Part shown: positions 45,405 through 54,736 of the stretch, piece after piece | How the letters are laid out: every line of letters begins with the position of its first letter | Numbering within the stretch: position 1 is the first letter of the stretch | Assembly: GCA_009712635.1 (NCBI GenBank) | Contig: WASS01000015.1 | Coordinates: 310,001 to 374,000 of the forward strand | From: Hungatella sp. | GTDB taxonomy: Bacteria; Bacillota; Clostridia; Lachnospirales; Lachnospiraceae | Length of the DNA stretch: 64,000 bases | Direction of reading: 5' to 3' | Notes under the pieces: generated by a model | Told to the model about the DNA's origin: nothing | Seen by the model: the letters and a program-made list of their open reading frames with translations, nothing else | The model's database searches: none | Position numbers and translations under genes: made by a program

Positions 45405-46223
45405 TCAAGTATCTTTAAATATTTTACTATATTGCTTTGGTGTAAGTCCAATGTAGCGTTTAAAAAAGTTGGAAAAATGGCTTTGATCACTGAATCCGGT
45501 CTGTATCGCTGCATCCACAGGCATGACCCCCTGCTCCAGCAGCTTCTTTGCTCTGTCAATCCGTATGGTTTCCAGATAGCTGTAAGGAGAGATTCCCTTT
45601 TGTCTGGTGAATGACCGAAGCAGGTAGTATTTACTCAGCCCTGTCATATTACAAAGATCATTGAGTGAAATGTTCTCCATATAATGAGATTCCAGGAATT
45701 CGCAGACCACCGTTGCCTGCGAGCTTTGCACCATTTGTTCTTTCGGGAGATGCTGTTTTGTGTATTCTTCAACCAGCTGCCCCAGAAGGAAAAAGAATAT
45801 CTCCTCTTTTTTAAAGTCCGTTTCTTCCTCCATAATCATCTGATGAAGCTCCTTTAGTATCACAACCAGCTCACTGTGAAAGATTACCTGAGGTGTGAAA
45901 TAAGGCAGATACTCTCTCCCGGTTATTTCAAGCATTGCCTTTTTCATAATTTCAGGCTGGATATTAATGCACCGATAATCAAACGCTTTTCCGTCAATCT
46001 GTGCGCAGGCATGATTATCCCGGGGATTAAACAGCAATAAATCCCCGGGTTCTACGGTGTAATCCCTGTTTTTACAGTGCAGATACCGCTGGCCGGCGTC
46101 AATGAATCCAATTACGTAATAATCATGAAAGTGGTTGGGAAACTTTTGCATAATACCCTGAAAATGATAGGCCTCAACATTTAATTCCCCATCATATTTC
46201 ACAGTCCGTATTTCCTGTTTCAT
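45405..46223 (-). CDS. AraC-family transcriptional regulator, cupin sensor
   Basis: 272 residues from ATG 46223 (AAGGAGG 6 bases upstream). N-terminal AraC-binding cupin (HFHDYYVIGFIDAGQRYLHC, EPGDLLLFNPRDNHAC) and C-terminal paired HTH (ISLNDLCNMTGLSKYYLLRS, then IQTGFSDQSHFSNFFKRYIG). It precedes the DMT permease by 28 bases, a common regulator-exporter pair for amino acids. Confidence 0.9.
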   Translation of the reverse strand: MKQEIRTVKYDGELNVEAYHFQGIMQKFPNHFHDYYVIGFIDAGQRYLHCKNRDYTVEPGDLLLFNPRDNHACAQIDGKAFDYRCINIQPEIMKKAMLEITGREYLPYFTPQVIFHSELVVILKELHQMIMEEETDFKKEEIFFFLLGQLVEEYTKQHLPKEQMVQSSQATVVCEFLESHYMENISLNDLCNMTGLSKYYLLRSFTRQKGISPYSYLETIRIDRAKKLLEQGVMPVDAAIQTGFSDQSHFSNFFKRYIGLTPKQYSKIFKDT

Positions 46224-46359
46224 AAACGGGTTCCTCCTTTCTTTCCTGTCTAATGCATAGTATAACATAGATGGTATCTACTTTCTTGTATGATATTGCC
46301 TTTCACTGTATAAAAATACACCTCTTACCCCCAATAACCCACCACTTGCTTGAAACATA

Positions 46360-46388
46360 TTTACATAGCAGTTATTTTCAGATAAAAT
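46360..46388 (+). promoter_or_regulatory. Promoter of LytTR gene
   Basis: -35 TTTACA (46360-46365), 17-base spacer, -10 TAAAAT (46383-46388). Confidence 0.55.
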
Positions 46389-46454
46389 TAGCACATATTA
46401 AAACAGGCACCGGCAGCTGACCAGAAAGAACAGGAGGATGGATATCACTTTATT

Positions 46455-46916
46455 ATGAAAATTCAAATAGAAATTGATACGGCTTTACAGGAAAGTGAAT
46501 TGCGTATCCGCTGTCCTGAAATCAATGAGGAAATTACCCTGATTCAAAAAATGATTTCGGAACTGGATAACAGCCAGACACAAATGATTTTCTATCAAAA
46601 TGATACGGAATTTTATTTTCATGTAAGCAGAGTCCTGTTTTTTGAGACTGCAGACAAGGGCATCTTTGCCCATACAACCGATGATGAATTTCTGGTAGAA
46701 TATAAGCTTTATGAACTGGAAGAGCTTCTCCCCCCTTATTTTATGAGAATCTCAAAATCCACCATATTAAACACCACAAAGGTTTACAGCATTACACGCA
46801 GCCCCACTGCCTCAAGCAGAGTGGAATTTCAAAACTCCTATAAAAAGGTCTATGTATCAAGAAACTACTATAAGCTTTTAAAATGGAAGCTGGATCACCA
46901 GCACATGGAACGATAA
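46455..46916 (+). CDS. LytTR-family DNA-binding protein
   Basis: 153 residues. A C-terminal LytTR domain (about 55-150: FYFHVSRVLFFETADKGIFA, PYFMRISKSTILNTTKVYSI, then YVSRNYYKLLKWKL) follows a short N-terminal region; there is no receiver domain. The only plausible ATG lies 17 bases after AGGAGG, an unusual distance, so an upstream non-ATG start (the ATT at 46452 or beyond) is possible. Such stand-alone LytTR genes are often coupled with a small membrane protein (DUF3021); here the partner is a LiaF-like protein 20 bases downstream. Confidence 0.85.
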   Translation: MKIQIEIDTALQESELRIRCPEINEEITLIQKMISELDNSQTQMIFYQNDTEFYFHVSRVLFFETADKGIFAHTTDDEFLVEYKLYELEELLPPYFMRISKSTILNTTKVYSITRSPTASSRVEFQNSYKKVYVSRNYYKLLKWKLDHQHMER

Positions 46917-46936
46917 AAAAGAGAGGTAAAATCAAT

Positions 46937-47656
46937 ATGCAAAAAAATAGATTATTTTGGGGAATTATGTTTCTCCTGGCAGCCGCATTTTTAATAATCG
47001 GAAAACTGGGCTATCTTGGCAGTTTCAGCCCGTTTTCCTTAGTTTTCACTGTATTTATGCTGGCCATCATCGCAAAAAGTATTCCGCGTTTCAATTTTTC
47101 AGGAATCTTATTTCCAATCGCATTCCTGTGCATCACCTATGACAAGGTTCTGGGTATCGAGAGTCTGACCCCCTGGACTGTCCTTGCAGTAGCACTCCTT
47201 GGAAGCATCGGGTTGTCGTTACTGTTTCACAAGAAAAACCATTATTGGTATAATCATCATCATCATAAATACAACAGCTTTAATCAGGATCAGCAGGTGG
47301 AAGTGATTGATGCAGAAGACAATGACCATATAAAACAAAGCACCACGTTTGGGGCCAGTACAAAATATATAAACTCAGATAATTTTAAACAGGCGGATTT
47401 AGACTGCAGTTTTGGCTCCATTCAAGTCTATTTTAATAAAGCACACGTGGAAACAGAGGCCGTTGTACGGATTAGCGGCAACTTCTGCGGAATCGAACTT
47501 TATGTTCCCAAAGAGTGGAGGGTGGAAAATGAGATTGAATCCGTGGTCGGTGGAGTTAGCGAGAAAGGTAGAGGGTTTGCCACCAGTGATACTGCTCCTG
47601 TATTAAAACTGGTAGGAGAACTTAATTTCGCAGGAGTGGAAATTATTTATATTTAA
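46937..47656 (+). CDS. LiaF-like membrane protein
   Basis: 239 residues from ATG 46937 (GAGAGG 9 bases upstream). Three to four membrane segments in the first 105 residues, a His-rich loop (YNHHHHKYN), then a cytoplasmic beta-rich domain (about 140-239) with FGASTKYINSDNFKQADLDC and LDCSFGSIQVYF, the repeat pattern of the LiaF/DUF2154 C-terminal domain. LiaF proteins hold sensor kinases inactive; here the partner is the LytTR gene. A bidirectional terminator follows. Confidence 0.75.
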   Translation: MQKNRLFWGIMFLLAAAFLIIGKLGYLGSFSPFSLVFTVFMLAIIAKSIPRFNFSGILFPIAFLCITYDKVLGIESLTPWTVLAVALLGSIGLSLLFHKKNHYWYNHHHHKYNSFNQDQQVEVIDAEDNDHIKQSTTFGASTKYINSDNFKQADLDCSFGSIQVYFNKAHVETEAVVRISGNFCGIELYVPKEWRVENEIESVVGGVSEKGRGFATSDTAPVLKLVGELNFAGVEIIYI

Positions 47657-47745
47657 TATAGTAGGAAAAGGGCTCTGATCAATTATGATCTCTATATGAG
47701 AAACAAAAGCAAAATAAAATTACAACCGCTATTAATACAATAAAA

Positions 47746-47795
47746 ATAAGCCTATTACAGAATAACTTAGAACCTCTATTCTGCGATAGGCTTAT
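47746..47795. terminator. Bidirectional terminator, LiaF-like / MOSC-MoaB
   Basis: ATAAGCCTAT (47746-47755) and ATAGGCTTAT (47786-47795), with inner CAGAATA/TATTCTG arms. It lies between two convergent genes. Confidence 0.75.
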
Positions 47796-47824
47796 AATTA
47801 TTATAACTTCTCTGCTGCTTCATA

Positions 47825-48769
47825 TTATCTGGCACAATTGTCTGCGGTGCCAATCAGGATTTTCAGACCATGCTCCAGTTCCGTAATCACATAGGTCAGG
47901 CATTCTTCCACTGCTTTGGGACTTCCTGGCAGATTTAATATTAACGTTGATTTCCGGATTCCGCAGGCAGCCCTTGATAACATGGACCGTTTTGTGATCT
48001 GCAGGCTGTAGGCACGCATTGCTTCCGGAATTCCAGGCACCATACGTTCGGAAACCTTTTGCGTTGCCTCAGGCATACAGTCTCTTTGGGAGAAACCAGT
48101 TCCGCCGGTTGTCAAAATAAGATCTGCCCTGCTATTATCGCAAATATATTTCATCTCATCACATAACATGGTCATGTCGTCAGGGAGAATTGTCTGATGA
48201 ACGACTTCGTATCCATTTTCTTTCACAATACGGCAGATAACAGATCCGCTTATATCTTCCCGTTCTCCTGAAAATCCGGAATCGCTTGAGGTTATTACTG
48301 CCACCCGTAATTTATCTGTCTTTGGTTTTTCTATCCTCTCATCCAATACGGTCAGATCATCCCCTTCCCGAATGATACCTCCTGATAACACACGGGCAAA
48401 TACTCCCTCTCTCGGCATGATACAATCCCCCATTTTCTGATAGATCTCACAGCCGGTATGGCACTCTTTTCCAATCTGGGTAAGTTCTAAGAGAACGTCA
48501 TTGCATTGAAATCTGGTGCCCACCGGCAGGGAACGAAAATCAATTCCATCTACAATCAGATTTTCACCAAAAGCCCCTTCTTCCAACTGGGCACCTCTTT
48601 TTTTAAATGCCTCAATCTTTTCATTGGACAGCAGGCTGACCTGTCTGTGCCATTTTCCAGCATGGGCATCTCCTTTTATTCCATATTCTTTTATGAATTC
48701 TCCGCAGTGTATATTTTTCTTCTGAGTCCCTTTTTTTTCGCTGATGCAGACTGCAATAATTTTTCCCAT
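47825..48769 (-). CDS. MOSC-MoaB/Mog fusion, molybdopterin synthesis
   Basis: 314 residues with two domains. Residues 1-145 are a MOSC domain (sulfur-carrier type, with ECHTGCEIYQKMGDC containing candidate cysteines); residues about 150-312 are a MoaB/MogA-type domain (VAVITSSDSGFSGEREDISG, TTGGTGFSQRDCMPEAT, LILNLPGSPKAVEECL). MogA-type domains adenylylate molybdopterin before metal insertion; MOSC domains bind sulfur or sulfurated cofactor. Fusion of the two is known in clostridia. Last gene of the moaC-moaA unit, 9 bases after moaA. Confidence 0.9.
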   Translation of the reverse strand: MGKIIAVCISEKKGTQKKNIHCGEFIKEYGIKGDAHAGKWHRQVSLLSNEKIEAFKKRGAQLEEGAFGENLIVDGIDFRSLPVGTRFQCNDVLLELTQIGKECHTGCEIYQKMGDCIMPREGVFARVLSGGIIREGDDLTVLDERIEKPKTDKLRVAVITSSDSGFSGEREDISGSVICRIVKENGYEVVHQTILPDDMTMLCDEMKYICDNSRADLILTTGGTGFSQRDCMPEATQKVSERMVPGIPEAMRAYSLQITKRSMLSRAACGIRKSTLILNLPGSPKAVEECLTYVITELEHGLKILIGTADNCAR

Positions 48770-48778
48770 AGGTACTTC

Positions 48779-49759
48779 TTATCCTCCTATTTTAGACATG
48801 CCGTCAGTCTCATAAATTCCCTGTGGATTGTCTCCTGTAAAGTTGTGGCTGACTGGTTTTTCATAAATTGTCTGTTTAATCATCTGCTCCAACACAGAAT
48901 CTTCCTTATTTGTTCTTAATAAAGTTTTTAAGTCTGTTCCATGATCGTATTGCAGGCAGGTTTTTAAATACCCCTGGGAAGTAAGCCTTACCCGGTTGCA
49001 TTCATTGCAGAATTTATGAGAACGTGCACTGATAAAGCCGATCTTGCCTTCAAACCCGGACACACTGTAATAATGAGCCGGTCCGTTTCCAATTACTGTG
49101 TCCACAGGTTCTAAATGCCCATACGCTTCTTTAAGAACTGCAATGATGTTCTCTTCACTATAATAGGAGAAATTTTTACCTAACCCAATTGGCATCATTT
49201 CGATAAAGCGAACCCCCAGCCTGGAATCCCTGGCCAGACCGGCAATTCTAATAATATCTTCCTTATCTGTATCCGCAAACCGGACGCAATTAATCTTTAC
49301 CTTTAAATTTTTATAATTCAACGCTTTTTCTATTGCAGACAGCACATCTGTTAAAGCATCTTTCCTTGTAATCCGCTCATACTTTAACGGATTCAGAGTA
49401 TCCAGGCTTATATTAACGCCGTCCAAACCAGAAGCCATCAGCTCCGGAAGGTACTTTTCCAGTAACAGACCATTGGTTGTTAAGGTAACTGTTTCCATTC
49501 CGTCCAGCGCTTTCAGTTGTCCAATAAGAACCGGAATATTTTTTCTTACCAAAGGTTCTCCGCCGGTTATTTTAACGTTATGAATACCAAATTTTAGAAA
49601 GCACCGGCAGAGCCGAACAATCTCATCATAGGTCAGAATCTCTTCGTGGGGAATCGAGGGCACTCCCTCCTCAGGCATACAATAAATACAGCGAAGATTG
49701 CATCTGTCTGTTACGGATATTCGGATATAATCAATTTTTCGATTCCATTGATCTTTCAT
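48779..49759 (-). CDS. moaA: GTP 3',8-cyclase MoaA
   Basis: 326 residues. Radical SAM enzyme that converts GTP to 3',8-cyclo-GTP, the first step of molybdenum cofactor synthesis. Radical SAM motif CNLRCIYC near 18; C-terminal second 4Fe-4S cluster motif [28 protein letters not shown] and the SARSHKF stretch are family signatures. The C-terminal GG pair essential in MoaA appears as IGG at the last residues. It overlaps moaC by 4 bases. Confidence 0.96.
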   Translation of the reverse strand: MKDQWNRKIDYIRISVTDRCNLRCIYCMPEEGVPSIPHEEILTYDEIVRLCRCFLKFGIHNVKITGGEPLVRKNIPVLIGQLKALDGMETVTLTTNGLLLEKYLPELMASGLDGVNISLDTLNPLKYERITRKDALTDVLSAIEKALNYKNLKVKINCVRFADTDKEDIIRIAGLARDSRLGVRFIEMMPIGLGKNFSYYSEENIIAVLKEAYGHLEPVDTVIGNGPAHYYSVSGFEGKIGFISARSHKFCNECNRVRLTSQGYLKTCLQYDHGTDLKTLLRTNKEDSVLEQMIKQTIYEKPVSHNFTGDNPQGIYETDGMSKIGG

Positions 49760-50244
49760 TCCAGGTCCTTTCCGTTAAAAATATCTCCGCTTTTTCCTCC
49801 GGTCTTTTCCTCAAGGAAAATATCCGTTATTTCCATGTTCTTATCAATTGCCTTGCACATGTCATACACCGTAAGCAGCGCTACCGTAACTCCTGTGAGA
49901 GCTTCCATCTCAACACCGGTTTTTCCCTCAGTTTTAACCAGGCATACAGCCTGAATATTTCTTTCCTCTTTATGAACTTCAAAGTCAATCTGGCACTTAT
50001 TTATTGCAAGAGGATGGCACATGGGAATAAGGGTAGAAGTGTTTTTAACCGCCATGATTCCGGCTACCCTGGCTACGCCAAGAACATCTCCCTTTTTTAC
50101 CGTACGATTTAAAATTGCTTCCATGACATCAGCATTTACCATAATCCTGCCTTTTGCAACCGCAGTACGGGCAGTGATAACTTTATTTGATACATCTACC
50201 ATAACCGCATTGCCATGGTCATCAAAATGTGTTAATTCTCCCAT
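49756..50244 (-). CDS. moaC: Cyclic pyranopterin monophosphate synthase MoaC
   Basis: 162 residues. Converts the MoaA product to cPMP, the second step of Moco synthesis. Signatures: [19 protein letters not shown] at the start, [11 protein letters not shown] with the catalytic-region His, and [20 protein letters not shown]. It heads the moaC-moaA-MOSC/MoaB operon. moaD/moaE and moeA are not in this window. Confidence 0.96.
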   Translation of the reverse strand: MGELTHFDDHGNAVMVDVSNKVITARTAVAKGRIMVNADVMEAILNRTVKKGDVLGVARVAGIMAVKNTSTLIPMCHPLAINKCQIDFEVHKEERNIQAVCLVKTEGKTGVEMEALTGVTVALLTVYDMCKAIDKNMEITDIFLEEKTGGKSGDIFNGKDLE

Positions 50245-50304
50245 TATATTACCACCTCATCTTCTGGATTTCTTTATTTTACATCATACTTCACTCACAG
50301 CATA

Positions 50305-51138
50305 TTATATAAGATTCAATCTTGAAAAAGCATGATATAACCCGTCTTGATCCACATCGTCTGTAATAAAATCTGCCACTTTTTTAATCTCATCTCCACC
50401 GCTGCCCATTGCTACACCATACGCACAGGCTTCCAGCATGGGTATATCGACTTTCGCATCTCCAAATGCGATGGTATCTGATCTGTCTGCATTCAGATAA
50501 TGCAGCAAATGTTCTATGGCATTTCCTTTCGTAATCCCCTTTACTCCCAGATCTCCAAAGAGAGCTTCTTCCCCTCTTCCGCCCCATGTTCCTGATTCCA
50601 GATCGGGAAATTTCGCTTTTGTATCCAGAAAATCCTGATATGAATGAAGCATGTAACTGACTTTATTTAAATCCGCCCGATATAACTCTCCACCGAAAAT
50701 CATATCCGGAAATATAGTTCTAACCGTTACACGATCAGCACCGTCTATTCCTTTCCTTCGGGCATATTCCTTTAGGGATGCATCTGCCTTTGATTCAAAG
50801 TGCTCACTGGCAAACAGTCCGTTATTGCTTTCCAAATAAAACTCCAGCTTCCTGTCATGCAACCAGTCAACAATTCTCTTGCTTTCCTCTTTTGGAATTA
50901 ACCGGTGCAGAACCACATTTCCATGATCCTCCACATAGCTTCCATTCCCGCCGATCATGCCATCCAAACCAATATCCCAGATGTCCTGATATATTTCCGC
51001 TTTGCTGCGTCCAGTACAGATGTAGACTCTGTGTCCGTTCTTTCTTGCTCTTCTGACCGCTTCCACAGCCGAATCCGGCAGATTGGTCTCATAGTCCACC
51101 AATGTTCCATCTACATCAATAAACAGTATTTTTCCCAT
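50305..51138 (-). CDS. HAD hydrolase, Cof type
   Basis: 277 residues from ATG 51138 (AGAGAGG 7 bases upstream). Haloacid dehalogenase-family phosphatase of the Cof/YbjI type: motif I FIDVDGTLVDYE (DxDxT), the Cof cap region after residue 80, and motif IV GDAKVDIPMLEAC. It likely dephosphorylates sugar phosphates or cofactors; the substrate cannot be told. It lies 4 bases downstream of the MazG-like gene. Confidence 0.9.
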   Translation of the reverse strand: MGKILFIDVDGTLVDYETNLPDSAVEAVRRARKNGHRVYICTGRSKAEIYQDIWDIGLDGMIGGNGSYVEDHGNVVLHRLIPKEESKRIVDWLHDRKLEFYLESNNGLFASEHFESKADASLKEYARRKGIDGADRVTVRTIFPDMIFGGELYRADLNKVSYMLHSYQDFLDTKAKFPDLESGTWGGRGEEALFGDLGVKGITKGNAIEHLLHYLNADRSDTIAFGDAKVDIPMLEACAYGVAMGSGGDEIKKVADFITDDVDQDGLYHAFSRLNLI

Positions 51139-51142
51139 GATA

Positions 51143-51460
51143 TTACCTCTCTTCTTCGGAGTACTCCAAAAATAATTTCTTATCAAATCCGCCCCGATGT
51201 AACGACTTTTCTACCCTCTTTCCTTCCAGCTCCTCTATGCTGTATCCCCGTGCCTTGCAAATTGCATACAAAACTTCCAGAACGTCAGCCATTTCTTCCA
51301 GGCTTTTGTCTGCCTGATACTCATTTACTTCTTCAAATAATTTTTCATCCAGAGCCGCCAGATATTGGGCCTCTGACAGTATATGATATTTTGCCTTTCG
51401 TCCACTATTTTCAATTATATCCGGAATCTTATCTCTTACCAGTTTATTTTGATTAACCAA
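51143..51460 (-). CDS. MazG-like nucleotide pyrophosphohydrolase
   Basis: 105 residues. Phosphoribosyl-ATP/MazG-type all-helical pyrophosphohydrolase: NKLVRDKIPDIIENSGRKA at the start and the metal-binding EEVNEY ... SLEEMADVLEVLY motif (ExxE...ExxD). It probably cleans non-standard nucleoside triphosphates. The start codon is TTG (51460), with AAGGATGG 9 bases upstream; no ATG or GTG fits. Paired with the HAD gene. Confidence 0.82.
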   Translation of the reverse strand: MVNQNKLVRDKIPDIIENSGRKAKYHILSEAQYLAALDEKLFEEVNEYQADKSLEEMADVLEVLYAICKARGYSIEELEGKRVEKSLHRGGFDKKLFLEYSEEER

Positions 51461-51543
51461 ATGTTTGTACCATCCTTATTTAATTTCACGCTTAAACATA
51501 CTCTTATTATACTACCAAAACTTTATTAATAAAAGGTAAAGAA

Positions 51544-51598
51544 AAACCGCTGCCATTTAAATAGTCTGTGTGACACGACACTAATATGGCAGTGGTTT
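51544..51598 (-). terminator. Terminator of the mrp unit
   Basis: AAACCGCTGCCAT (51544-51556) and ATGGCAGTGGTTT (51586-51598), 13-bp arms with one G-T pair, 53 bases beyond the mrp stop and followed on the minus strand by a T-rich tail. Confidence 0.75.
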
Positions 51599-51651
51599 AT
51601 ATTTAACTGTTATACTGTTTTAAACTGTTTGCTCTGTTTTAACTGTTATAC

Positions 51652-52503
51652 TTACACTTTACTTTCATACATTTTTTCTATGTGCTCTGCTGCACCTGAC
51701 AGATAATCACAGGAAAATCGTTCAAACTCGCCCTTATCTACCAGACTTGCAAGTACAGGATCAATGGGAATTCTTCCTAAAATATCAACACCCGTTTCAC
51801 CAGCAATTTCATCCAGTTTGCTCTCTCCGAATATGGAAATTTCTTTTCCGCAATCCGGACATTTCACATAACTCATGTTTTCTACATAACCAAGAATGGG
51901 AATATTCATTAATTTAGCCATGTTATAGGCTTTCTTCACAATCATGGAGACCAGATCCTGAGGTGAGGAAGCAATGACAATTCCGTCCAGCGGAATGGAC
52001 TGAAATACTGTCAGGGGGACGTCACCCGTTCCCGGTGGCATATCTATAAAAAGATAGTCTAATTCATCCCATACCACATCTGTCCAGAACTGTTTCACCG
52101 TGCCAGCCAGGATAGGACCTCTCCAAACAACGGGAGAATCTTCTTTATCCAGCAGCAGATTTACGGACATTATTTTTATGTTATTTACTGTTAGTTCCGG
52201 AAGTAATCCTAATTCATTTGCAGAAGCTTTTCCCTTTATCCCAAACATTCTTGGAATAGAGGGACCCGTAATATCCGCATCTAAAATTCCCACACGATAT
52301 CCTTTTCTATTTAACAAAACCGCTAACATTGCCGTTACAAATGATTTACCTACTCCGCCTTTACCGCTGACGATACCAATTACATTTTTTATGGAACTGT
52401 ACTGGTTTAACTGCTCCAGCATACTTTCTTTGCTATGCTCGCAACCTGCACAGGAATCCTTAGTACAGCTGCTATTTGAACAACCCCTTGCATTTTCACT
52501 CAT
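51652..52503 (-). CDS. Mrp/NBP35-family iron-sulfur carrier ATPase
   Basis: 283 residues from ATG 52503 (AGGAG 10 bases upstream). P-loop ATPase that carries Fe-S clusters to apo-proteins. Walker A GKGGVGKS with the deviant lysine, near 49; GILDADITGPSIP; CPDCGK in the C-terminal region, the CxxC bridging a cluster between subunits. The N-terminal cysteines (SCTKDSCAGC) mark the NBP35-type ligand cluster. It may serve nitrogenase and other Fe-S enzymes, by inference. It follows the DUF89 gene by 57 bases. Confidence 0.92.
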   Translation of the reverse strand: MSENARGCSNSSCTKDSCAGCEHSKESMLEQLNQYSSIKNVIGIVSGKGGVGKSFVTAMLAVLLNRKGYRVGILDADITGPSIPRMFGIKGKASANELGLLPELTVNNIKIMSVNLLLDKEDSPVVWRGPILAGTVKQFWTDVVWDELDYLFIDMPPGTGDVPLTVFQSIPLDGIVIASSPQDLVSMIVKKAYNMAKLMNIPILGYVENMSYVKCPDCGKEISIFGESKLDEIAGETGVDILGRIPIDPVLASLVDKGEFERFSCDYLSGAAEHIEKMYESKV

Positions 52504-52560
52504 ATTCTCTGCTCCTGTCTTTTCCTTTGCTAAATATATTAATACTATTTTTGACATATG

Positions 52561-53415
52561 TCAATATTTAGCACCTTCATAATGAAAAATATAATCATTA
52601 ATTTTTACCTGAAACTTCTCTGCTATTGCCGGACACTTTGCTTTCAGCAGAAAAAACAAATTTCCTTTTTCTCCTGAAAGAGCTTCAAAGTTCCCCTGTC
52701 CTTTGCTGATAATAACATCGGAACTTTCATAAATATCAATAAACTCAGGGCTGCAGTCAGCTAAAATTGTCCCTGGAGATGCGCAGCCGGTGGAAATAAC
52801 CCGTGCAATCGTATGAAGTCCCGAATCTATTGCTTCTTTTTCTGTCACATCATTAATAATTGGTTTCTCCCGCACTCCATAGGTAATTGCTGCGTCAGGA
52901 AAACTCTCTAACATGACCCTGTCAAATATTGTTTCACCTGTATTATCTCCAATAATAAGTATGTTCTTCGCCTGTTGTAATTTTTCCGTAAAGAGCTCCA
53001 GATCGCAAATGGTAAATTCCTCTTCCAACTCCCTGCTAATACTTTTTTCCAACTCTGGATTACTATAAACTGCTGCGTCCAGATTATTCCCTACTGCTGC
53101 TACTTTTAAAGCCCAATAAACGCTGTTTTCCTTTCTTTTCATAAAATCCTTTAAAAGCGGATATAAATCCTTTGCTGCATGTAAATCTCTATTTTTTATC
53201 TGCTGATATGGATCAGGATTACCGGTCTCGTTCTTAACCAGATTATGTATTTCTTTTGCCAGCTGTGGGGAATTTTTATATTTGTCATAGTCTGACAGCA
53301 ATTTTATTGTATCCTTCATAATTTTATTATGGATTTCCTTCTGATCTGTCGCTATTCTGGCTGCTTCCAGAGACTGACGCAGTAAACATGGGATGCAATC
53401 AATTAATAATTCCAT
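52561..53415 (-). CDS. DUF89-family protein (ARMT1-like phosphatase)
   Basis: 284 residues. DUF89 family, metal-dependent phosphatase fold: N-terminal helical part with DCIPCLLRQSLEA, then NILIIGDNTGETIFDR and ISKGQGNFEALSG near residues 235. The family includes damage-control phosphatases that act on sugar phosphates. GGGGG lies 6 bases before ATG. Operon with mrp. Substrate unknown. Confidence 0.88.
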   Translation of the reverse strand: MELLIDCIPCLLRQSLEAARIATDQKEIHNKIMKDTIKLLSDYDKYKNSPQLAKEIHNLVKNETGNPDPYQQIKNRDLHAAKDLYPLLKDFMKRKENSVYWALKVAAVGNNLDAAVYSNPELEKSISRELEEEFTICDLELFTEKLQQAKNILIIGDNTGETIFDRVMLESFPDAAITYGVREKPIINDVTEKEAIDSGLHTIARVISTGCASPGTILADCSPEFIDIYESSDVIISKGQGNFEALSGEKGNLFFLLKAKCPAIAEKFQVKINDYIFHYEGAKY

Positions 53416-53476
53416 TTTATTCCCCCTGATTTCATTTTCTTTTATTATAACATTATTCAGCAGTCTTGAGCTGACA

Positions 53477-53519
53477 AACGAAAAGATTGAGGCAACAAAT
53501 GTGTCTCAATCTTTTCGTT
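53477..53519 (-). terminator. Terminator after methyltransferase gene
   Basis: AACGAAAAGATTGAG (53477-53491) and CTCAATCTTTTCGTT (53505-53519), 15 perfect base pairs, two bases beyond the stop codon. Confidence 0.8.
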
Positions 53520-53521
53520 AT

Positions 53522-54097
53522 CTATTTCTTTTTTGCATCTGCAATATAAAAATAATTATTAAAATCTGTGATCTGGATATCTTTAAATCCTGCCCTCTGA
53601 AGATTTCTTTTTAAAATATTCTTATCCAGCCGGTGATCAGCAGGCGGTCCGAAATCACTGTCTTTCCTGATCCATTCAATAATAATGATTCGCCCATCAG
53701 TGAGCAGAATCCGATTTGCTTCCTTTAAAAATTTCTCACGCATCTTCACTTCATGCATTACGGTACATAAAAATGCAATGTCAACGGATTTATCCTCTAA
53801 GATCAAACGGTATTCCTGTGTCACAACCGGGCGCACATTTTTTATATTTCGTTCCATCATTCCCGCTTCTACATCATCAAGCATTTCTTTTTCTATATCC
53901 AAAGCATATACAATTCCCTCATTTCCTACTGCCTCGGATAATGGGAAAGTGAAAAAACCAATTCCGCAGCCAATATCTGCAACAACATCCGATTCTTTAA
54001 TGCCAACTGTTTTCAGGATCTCCTTTGCAGGCAATACTTCTCTGCGTTTTGGACTGTCCAGCTTACTCTTATTTAATACTTTAAATTTGTGTGCCAT
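53522..54097 (-). CDS. Class I SAM-dependent methyltransferase
   Basis: 191 residues from ATG 54097 (TTGGAG 8 bases upstream; TTG 54109 has none). Motif I DVVADIGCGIGFFTFPL near 35, then YALDIEKEMLD and the ILLTDGRIIIIEW motif. UbiE/arsenite-methyltransferase-like fold; target unknown. The thioredoxin gene lies 23 bases upstream, so arsenic or thiol chemistry is a possibility, though the conserved cysteines of ArsM are not seen. Confidence 0.88.
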   Translation of the reverse strand: MAHKFKVLNKSKLDSPKRREVLPAKEILKTVGIKESDVVADIGCGIGFFTFPLSEAVGNEGIVYALDIEKEMLDDVEAGMMERNIKNVRPVVTQEYRLILEDKSVDIAFLCTVMHEVKMREKFLKEANRILLTDGRIIIIEWIRKDSDFGPPADHRLDKNILKRNLQRAGFKDIQITDFNNYFYIADAKKK

Positions 54098-54120
54098 CTT
54101 TTGCTCCAATCGTAATATTT

Positions 54121-54432
54121 TTACTGGAGCATTGATAAAAGCGTCTGCTTGGACTGGACACCAACTGTGCTTTTTACCACTTTTCCTTCTTTCATAACAA
54201 CTAAGGTAGGTATGCTCATTACTTTAAATGCCTGGGCAAGTTCCTGCTCCTCATCTACATTAATCTTGCCGACTCTGGCCACTTCTGCCGTTTCTGCAGC
54301 CACCTGCTCTACTACGGGTCCCACCATCTTGCACGGGCCGCACCAGGATGCCCAGAAGTCCAGTAATATGGGTTTATCTGACTGCATTACCTCCTTTTCA
54401 AAATTTTCCTTCGTTATTTTCAATACGCTCAT
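54121..54432 (-). CDS. trxA: Thioredoxin
   Basis: 103 residues, full length. Dithiol reductase of the cytoplasm, with the WASWCGPCKMVGPV active site near residue 30 and the cis-Pro stretch MSIPTLVVM. AAAGGAG lies 8 bases before ATG. It precedes the methyltransferase. A second thioredoxin or reductase was not seen in the window. Confidence 0.95.
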   Translation of the reverse strand: MSVLKITKENFEKEVMQSDKPILLDFWASWCGPCKMVGPVVEQVAAETAEVARVGKINVDEEQELAQAFKVMSIPTLVVMKEGKVVKSTVGVQSKQTLLSMLQ

Positions 54433-54535
54433 CGTATATGCTCCTTTCCGTTTATAACAACTATGTTCTTGATGATGTTATTCTACCTCAAAAAAATAAT
54501 TATTTCTGTGATGATGTCACGGAACATTTACAAGG

Positions 54536-54736
54536 CTATTCTATTTCTCTTAGAGTCTTCTTGTCGAACTTTTTCTTTACTCGTCGGAAAAAGGAGTAAA
54601 TGAGAGTAAACTCATAATAATCAGATGTTTCTAAACGTTTGACCTGAGGCTTTCCATTTTTTATTTCGCAGACCTTAACAGACTGGCCTTTATCCCCTAT
54701 TAATGTTACCGCACCAGATTTCCCTTTATATTTCAT
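54536..54736 (-). CDS. Small hypothetical protein
   Basis: 66 residues, basic at the C-terminus, no family recognised. GGAGAG lies 3 bases before ATG 54736, too near to be convincing, and the codon use is AT-rich. It lies between thioredoxin and the YARHG lipoprotein on the opposite strand. The region 54433-54535 shows nothing further. It may be a chance frame. Confidence 0.35.
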   Translation of the reverse strand: MKYKGKSGAVTLIGDKGQSVKVCEIKNGKPQVKRLETSDYYEFTLIYSFFRRVKKKFDKKTLREIE

